Shown in pieces: positions 54,101-63,100 of a stretch of DNA of 64,000 nucleotides (its first letter is position 1; each line of letters begins with the position of its first letter). The notes below the pieces were generated by a model. That model was not told where the DNA came from. It worked only from the letters and a program-made list of their open reading frames with translations, and did no database searches. Origin of the DNA: Liolophura sinensis (taxonomy: Eukaryota; Mollusca; Polyplacophora; Chitonida; Chitonidae); contig NC_088300.1 of assembly GCF_032854445.1 (NCBI RefSeq), positions 21,497,608 through 21,561,607 on the forward strand, written 5' to 3'. The position numbers and the translations under genes were made by a program.

Positions 54101-57100
54101 AAGGTTCTGACATCCATTACGGCTGAATTATAAGATTCTGACATCAAGTACTGCTGAATGGTAAGGTTCTGACATCAAGTACTGCTGAGTGGTTAGGGTC
54201 CGACTGCCAGTACTGCTGAATGGTAAAGTTCTGACATCAGGTACTCCTGAATGGTAAGGTTTTGACATCAAGGACTGCTGAACGGTAAGGTTTTGACATC
54301 CATTACTGCTGCATTATAAGGTTCTGACATCAGGTACTCCTGAATGGTAAGGTTCTGACATCAAATACTGCTGAATGGTAAGGTTCTGACATCAAATACT
54401 GCTGAATGGTTAGGGTCCGACAGCCAGTACTGCTAAATGTTAAAGTTCTGACATCAGGTACTCCTGAATGGTAAGGTTTTGACATCAAGGACTGCTGAAC
54501 GGTAAGGTTTTGACAGCCATTACTGCTGAATTATAAGGTTCTGACATCAGGTACTCCTGAATGGTAAGGTTCTGACATCAAATACTGCTGAATGGTAAGG
54601 TTCTGACATCAAATACTGCTGAATGGTTAGGGTCCGACAGCCAGTACTGCTGAATGTTAAAGTTCTGACATCAGGTACTCCTGAATGGTAAGGTTTTGAC
54701 ATCAAGGACTGCTGAACGGTAAGGTTTTGACAGCCATTACTGCTGAAAGGTAATTAAGGATCAGACAACCAGTACTACTGAATGGTTAGGGTCTGACAGC
54801 CAGTACTACGGAATGGTAAAGTTTTGACACACAGTTTTTCTGAATCGGAAGATGCTAACAGCCAATTCTGAGAATGGTAAGATGCCAATAGCCAATGTTT
54901 GAGAATACATGTAGTAAACTGTTCATAGAGCACTATGGTTATACTGTAACTGTCTTGGGTTCACCAAGAGATTGGCTTCATTCTGTCTGTGTGAAATGAA
55001 CCTCTGTTGACAAAACCATGTTCCTAGTATCTTTGTGTGAAAAATTTTACCAGTGTTATTTATGTCAGATTTGTACCTCTGTAAGATAATTTTAATCTTG
55101 CTTCAAGACCATGTACATTTAGCTTAATATCTTATGCTTTAATCTACAAATTGTATTGAAAGCAATTCTGTATATGATAATCTCCTCTTTAGAAATTCTA
55201 ATTACAGGTCTTACCTTTATAGAGTTTCTGATTAATATCCAAATGTTGGATTTCTTGCACAATGTATTACTTGAGATAGTAAAACTTTAAAATATTACAT
55301 CCTTCCACAAAATTGTTTTCCTGCTAAACAGGAGAGTCTGGTGTGGGGAAAACAACAATATTGAACAACCTGCTGGACCAGCTATGTAAGGAGGGTGGGA
55401 CATCCACCAAGGCTGGTACTGTTCTGGGCAGCATCCTTAACTACTCAGATAAGAGCCATTCCATCCTAGAGAGCATCAACTCTCTGACACGAGGAAGGGA
55501 GCTAGAGCAGGAGGGGAAGAGCCTGGAGCTGATTCTGGGTGCCTCCCGTCCCAAACCCCCGACTGGGGTCATCCGTTCCACCATACAGTTTAGCGCCCAG
55601 ACCACCTCCAGTCGCCTTCAGGCTCAGATTATGCAGAGACTTATCAAGAAGTCACGTGACACACTTGGAGCACCACGAGGCAGGAAGGTATACAAACCGC
55701 AGTTGTAGGAGTATATGACATATATTAAAGTACATGTACCCCGCTCCCTCTTTACAGTGGTGTTGGTTGACAAATCTGCCTATCGTGTTATAAGTGGTGT
55801 GAATTGTAAGAAGTTCTTTAGCCACTGTTAGAAAAAAGTAGCTTGTGACATATGATAAACCTGTAAGAATGGACACAGTGTTATTCCAGAGGTGTATTAT
55901 AACCCATATAGACCATCCCAAGCATACGTATATATACCATATAGATCGTCTACATCTCGAATTTTGTTCTACAAGATATAACATACTTACGTCATATCAT
56001 CACATTTTCATATGTGATGACATTACACTCTTTGTGACATCTAAGTGCACCAGCATTTCAATGCAATGAATTCAGACCACAGGCGTGCATATTATATGCT
56101 TACTTGAATGATGTTGTGTGTTGGGTCTGCACAAAATATGAAGATCATTGTCCTCATCTAGGCTGTATGATTTATTGAAATCTTTCTGCCTTTAACAGTT
56201 TTGTCATTGTTATTTTCTTGCGTTCATCACCACACATTTGCTGCTGTTCATCTGTTCTGCCTGTGTTGACCAGGTGATCATGTTCGTGGATGACCTCAGT
56301 ATGCCTGCCCCAGACATCTTTGGCTCTCAGGCACCATTGGAACTTCTCCGTCAACTGTTAGAGCATGGTGGCTTCTACGATACCAAGAAACTCTCCTGGA
56401 AGGTATTTACTGACAGTATGCTTGAGCAGTATGAACAAAATGCTTTTTCTCAGTTATATGATTTCATTTTTGCTTTTCAGTAGATTTGTGGCTCATAAGT
56501 GTACCATCCAGAGTGGATTCATATAGGGTCTTTAAAATACACATTGTCATCAAAATACACCAAGGCTTGGTTGGGTTTGTAGTATTCCTTAGAATGAAAT
56601 AATTATTAAATAATGATTGAGTGAAAGTTGTTGTTCAAAAAGGATATAATTTACTTAAAATTTATAAAGATAAAATGCATCTACCTGAAATCTGTGACAG
56701 CATGTCTGATTTCAGACTCTTATCTCTGTATGTTTGACTTGTTGTCAGACAATCTTGGATGTGACCCTGGTGGCAGCCTGCGGACCCCCAGGAGGAGGGA
56801 GAAACCCTGTCAGTCCAAGGCTCCTTAAAAACTTCTGGTCAGTACATATCATTGTCAAGACTGCTACATGTCCTATCTGAATGATCGGTGCCACGTATGC
56901 AATTAAATATTAATAATACAGTGTACATTGCTACTACTGTGAAGTACTTAATTTTCGTGTGAAACTAATTTTAGCAGTCAATATCATGAAAAATAATTCC
57001 AACTATCCCATTGACTGTGTCTCTCCTGTGGACCAGTGGGTGAGCTTATAACAAACTGTGAACTGTGTACCGCCATGCAGTGGCCGTTTGACAGCTGCGG

Positions 57101-60100
57101 CAATGTTAGGGGTCTCTGAACGCCCACTGAGGCCGATTAAAACCGAAAACAATCCAAAACTAATCGTGTTGCTTGATGGAGAATGAATGACAGGTGAACG
57201 ATAACAGTGAATTCATACTTTTTTGCTGAACTGCTCAAAAGGTGACAGGTCGCTTTGCCAGTTGATTTAATGTATTAATCAAAGGTGTGAAAAGAATTGC
57301 CGCCTCTTTGAATACTGGTCAAACAAAGATTAACAATACCGCATAAACCGATTGGCTTATTTTTCTAGCCTTTGGGACTCTGCACTGGTGCGGTGCACAG
57401 TGCTTCCATCTGTCATCTCAGACTATATCCTCATCTGTATGTCATCTTAGCCTGTAATCTGTATCACTTTTTGTGAGGCAAACATTTCAGATTTACACAC
57501 TGAGGACAAAGTTAATATTTCTTTTGTAAAACAGCCCATGTTACCTTAAACTAGTAAGCCTTAGGTTTTTAATGTCATAAATTGTTTATCATATTCAACT
57601 TTAACTAATATTTTGTTAACACACAGTATAGTCTGTATGGTGTTGCACTGATAAACATTTCCTCCATGCCTTTACATTGTAGCATGCTGGCCCTACCCCA
57701 CCCTTCCACTCGCTCCCTCCAGCACATCTACCAGGTTCAGCTGGGTAGGTTCTTCCATGACGGGGAGTTCATGCCAGAGGTAACAGGCTGTCTCTTCCCC
57801 ATCGTCACCGCCAGTATTGACATCTACTACACCATGTGTGCCAACATGCTCCCTACTCCAGCAAAGTCTCATTACACATTCAACATCAGAGATCTTTCCA
57901 AGGTGAGGTGTTGAATATGATTTAACAATGGAATGTCAGTGTGGCATTTTAGTTACATGTAGGATGTTAGAGTATGGTTGTCATTTGCAGATTGATAGGC
58001 TTCAGTAAATGGGAAAATATTGTTGATAAACTGATAGATCTTTAACTATACCTGTATGTATGAGAACACATCACAGACTTCAAGGGACAGTTTCAAACCT
58101 ATTTAAATACATGATTACATTATCTGACTCCATATGTTTAAGCAAAATGTTATGACATAAGATTGTGTATTGGTAAATGAAAATGGGAGAAAAATGTCAG
58201 AATACATTTATTTAGATGATACATGTAGATCGAGGTGGACTTTCACATGAACATGTATGTCGAAGTAAAAAAGCGATATCTGAGAGTTTCCCAGACATCT
58301 CATGTTGACAGCAGTTGTCTGAAACAAACCTCATTATGTGTTAACATATATTAGTGCTTACCTTTTTTGTGGAGGAACATTTTAAAAGTTTATCCCACAG
58401 AATGAGCAAGCCCTGTGCTATTTTGTCCTGCAGGTCATTCATGGTATCATGCGTGCTCATGAGTCTGTGATTGTGGGGAAGGAGAACTGTGCCCAGCTGT
58501 TTGCCCATGAGGCCACGCGTGTCTTCCATGACAGGCTGGTGGACGAAGACGACAAACTCACCTTCTTCTCTCACCTTGCTAACAACTTACTTGATTTCTT
58601 TAAGGTATGCTCAGAATCAGTGATCAAAAAGCCATTGTGTAGACCAAAATATATACAGCAGTATTTCCATAAAACTTAGCATACACCTTCCCTATCATCT
58701 AAACTTGTGCGTGCTAAAGTTTAATTACAGTCAGGTAATAATTATTATGATTACTCCCATTCATTTACTTCGTGCAGAAATGGATTTTCCTGCCCACGGA
58801 TTTTGTCTATGCACCTCCTGCGAAAGTATTGCTCCAATTTTCTGGAAACTTTGTGTATATCTTTTATATCATCCAAACATCTACATGCTTAGTAATAATG
58901 ACAGTCTGAGTGTTATTTTCATTTTCTTTCTTTTATTCATGTAATTCTTGCAGATGTTGGGAAGGGGGAAAGGGGAGTATTTTGGATACCCAGATTCTAG
59001 TTATGTTTACAAATACAATTATGACATATGCATGTCATTGTTAACTTGTTTTAGATAAAGTGGACGCAGGAAAAACTGAACACTGAGCAGGTTTTGTTTG
59101 GAGACTTCTTTGACCCAGATGGGACAGATCCTGCTTTAGCTCACATCTACAGACCCATGACTGACCTCAACAAGCTGACCTCAATCCTGGAAGAATACCA
59201 CATGAGGATGAACTTAACCAATCATCAGGTAAGATTGGTTTTCTGTTTGCTTTCCCCTGATTAACCTCTGCCCTGGAAGAGTACCGCATAATGGTGGACT
59301 TAACCAATCACCAGGTAAGATTGGTTTTCTGTTCGCTATCCCCGGATTAACCTCTGCCCTGAAAGAGTACCACATAATGGTGAACTTAACCATTCTCAAA
59401 GTATTTAAGCAGTGTACACACAGCTTAACAAGGCATACAGTAGTGTGTAGGCTTCAAATTTACGTTGATTTCAGCATAGCATATTAGTTTATAGTATTTT
59501 ACTTCATAAGATTTTGTCATGAAATGTTCCGTTTGTGTGTGTTTCAAAGTGTGAATATGTCTGTGACATTGGCCAACATTTCTAATCAGGAATAATGAAT
59601 TACACAGAGGAGTAAATCAGTTTCAGACTTAAATGTACAAATGACAACTGTACTGTGATTCTACTAGCGTATATTAAACATTGTTATTGCTTCATCTCTT
59701 GAATATATTTACTCTTCAGATACCACAAATGGTGTTTTTCAAGGACGCTGTAGAGCACATATCTCGGGCTGTCCGTGTCTTCCGTCAACCTGGGGGACAC
59801 ATGTTGCTAGTATGTAAATTTACACTTTCCCTTATTGTCCTGCAAACTTTGAAATCCCAAAAATTTAAGGTAATCAAATGTAGATAATGATGCAAAATTC
59901 ATGGTTTCATTTACAGTTGCATCTCCAACCTTTCTTGGTGCAGTAGATTACGTGAAAACTTATTACTATTCTCAAATAGATGAAAAAAGGGAATGTATGT
60001 GTTTATAACTGTGCAGTATATATAAAGGTTAAACTTTTGCTATACGTGATTATATATTCTAAACCAATTTATAAAAATGAAAAGAGCAGTGTTGAAAGTG

Positions 60101-63100
60101 TACACATGTGTGCTATTCAATACCATGCTGAAGAATTAAACAGTGTTTTACATCAATGATTTAACTACTGCTGATTCCATGTCAGGTTGGTGTGGATGGT
60201 ACAGGGAAGTCCACCAGCATTAACCTGAGTGCGTTTATTGCGGGCTGTGAACTCGTCAAGCTCTCCCTCCATCGGCATTATGGGACAGAGGAGTTCCGCA
60301 ATGACCTGAAGACGGTGTACCGCCTAGCTGGGGTCAAAGGTCACAACACGGTGTTCCTGCTTACAGATGGAGATTTAGTACAGGTGAGGGCTTTTTTATT
60401 CCCTCAGTTATTTGTTAGCATACAATGTTATATGACATGTCTCTGAAATGTATTTTCTTTTATCTTGTGTACACAAATGAAAATTTTATGTTAATTTTAC
60501 CCTAAAAATGCCCAGTTAGAGAGCAAAATGTATGGGAAAAATTGGTGGATCAGTTGTTATTTAACATTTGAGTGACAAAGTGCTTTCTGTGTGAGCGTGC
60601 TTTCAATAATGGGATAGATGGAAAAACGCAACTATAATCATTGTCACGGAAGAAATCATTAGATTTAATGACTGACAAAAGACTGGTCATAAAATAAAGA
60701 AATACACCCTAAGATGTGCTACATGTGAGTTACTTCTACCGTCTGGCTTAGGTAGCTCAGTTGGTAGGGCAGTGTGGCAAGACACTTCAAGACGCTTGAA
60801 TCTGTGGTCTGGAGATAAACATTTCAGTGCCCAAAATATATTCTGGATTGGCAATAAACCTTACCTAAAGTACATTTTGTTACAGATTTAATACTTGTAT
60901 TGTTTGGTAAATTTCATCTTATCTCTAGAAACAAACAATGAACAGAAATATGTATCCACTTTTCCCATACTGTTTTCAACATTTGTTTTTCATATTCATA
61001 ACTTTAGGGTGAACAACTGGTGATGATGAGGCATCTTATATAATGTCTTATATAATATAAAAAAAAATGATTTTTTTTTAACTAAAATCTTGTTGAGAGC
61101 TAGGTTCTGTACAAGTATGAATGTGACATTGGAAGTTACCATTTGTACCTATCACAAACACTCAGAGCAACACTGGTATCTTGTTAGACATACATAAATC
61201 ACATTCTTACCTGGCTTCAGATTCATGCACAGACCCCTGGTCCTTGAGCTGCCATTTTTGTTCTTTTGTTCTTTTTTTTTTAGACCTTGTCACTGAAAGA
61301 TGGAAAATGTTCCTTATAAAACATAATTATCCTCAATTTGACAGGTTTTCTTACGTTACATTTTGTATGTAACAATTTTATGGTAATACATGTATTGCTG
61401 TACCACTACCCTAAATGACATAGAGTTTAGCTGAAAATTTCTAGGCGTAGAGTTTAGCCCATTTGAGTTACTGGAGGAGATGACCGGGAAGAGTGATCAG
61501 CCCTCAGCTGTGCAGTAATCCTCAATGACTCTGGCTGCTGACCCTCTTGCATGAAATGAGTGAAGAGTGATTGTACACCCACTAGTACATGTACACCATC
61601 ATTAAAACAGTATTTGTTGCATGTAAGAAGCCATTGACTTGTTCTCAAGGTGGGATCCGTCAGTCATCCAAGAAAGTTTTTTTTTTTTTTTGGCTTGTGG
61701 AATAACTTTGATGAAAACAATCTAAAATTCCCTCATCAGTTAGTCTCCTAACTATGTTGAACCTTCAAAGGTTATACTCAGAGCTGTGCGAAAGGCTGGG
61801 ATTAGCCATGACATCAATACAACTCAGCTGTTTATATCTTAACATTCAGTAGGTTGTAGTTTGGCGTCTCCTCCTCCCAAATTTCCATATAGTGAATGCT
61901 ATTGTTAGATTATCAAGGTAAGGTGTCATCACGAGTTCTGATTCAAGCAGACTGTGTGAAAATGGATTTTCTTATTCCAACAAGGGCAAACCCGTGAAGC
62001 TGAACCTAATTGCGGTGAGTGGGAACAGTGAAGTGTTGTCGTTTGGTGATCAGTGTAGGCCTATTTGTTGCTGTTCCACCGTTTAACCTTAATCTGCCTG
62101 TTTTGGCACGACATTCTCACACAGACCATACATGACACATGCGTTCTGGTAGAAAATATGTAGAGATGGTACTAGTGATCGTTGTTCACTGATGGGTTTT
62201 GGCACAGCTCACTCGGCACACCATACGTGAGATGTTCATTCTGGCAGTAGCTGTGTAGCGATTCTACTAGAGCTAACAGTTGCATGTTCAGTGAAGAATG
62301 AGCGTGTTTATTGGTCTTGTCACAAGTATGTACAATCCTGTGAACACACTCATCAGATCCCCACTGCCCCACAGCTGTGTCCAATTATAAAGAATCACAA
62401 CTAGACACAAGGAATCATGGGATACACTTTTCAAAATCATGGGCTAAACTCTTAAAACATTCATGCACCATTCTGTGATATATGACATGTTGTTTTTCTT
62501 TTGTTTTTTTACACATCTAGGAGTCCTTCCTGGAGGACATCAACTGTATCCTGAACTCTGGTGAAGTTCCAGACCTGTTTGACAATGAAGAGTTAGATGG
62601 CATTGCCATGGAGCTGAAAAGCGCAGCAGCTGAACTGGAAATACCTGACACCAGGGCAGCACTCTCACAGTTCTTTATACAGGTGAGATCTCTGGTCTCC
62701 TGAAAAGGCCCCATAAAGGCATCTTAACGTGTGTTTTGCAAACTGTGATGGCACTTGTCTTCAGGTTCTGATGTTACCAGGCATGTTTTATATAAGTCTG
62801 TCTTCAAAATAAGTTTCTGTAGCAAAGACTACAACTTTTGTCTGTTTCGCTGCCTAATATGACAAGTGCACATAATAGGTATTTTGTCTCCTGATGAAAT
62901 ATCGTTTACAGGTACACTTCCTGAGCAAAATGTTAGATCCAAAATGAAGTGGAGTTGTTTCACAGTCCAGAGGAAAAACCAAGAGCAAGCTGTGGCCATG
63001 GTTCTAAAGACACTTGTCTTTCAATCACTGCCTTTGACAGGGAATTGGTGGATCCCCCACTTTCACTTGTACATTGTAAATACTTCATCAATAACATGAT

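Noticed and set aside
60742-60815. tRNA gene
   Set aside because: Only a box-A-like stretch is present; acceptor stem and anticodon arm do not fold, so a SINE relic is more likely.
61982-62016. Exon-like segment ending in GTGAGT
   Set aside because: Exons 53 and 54 are contiguous in the family ([15 protein letters not shown]); insertion would disrupt AAA4.
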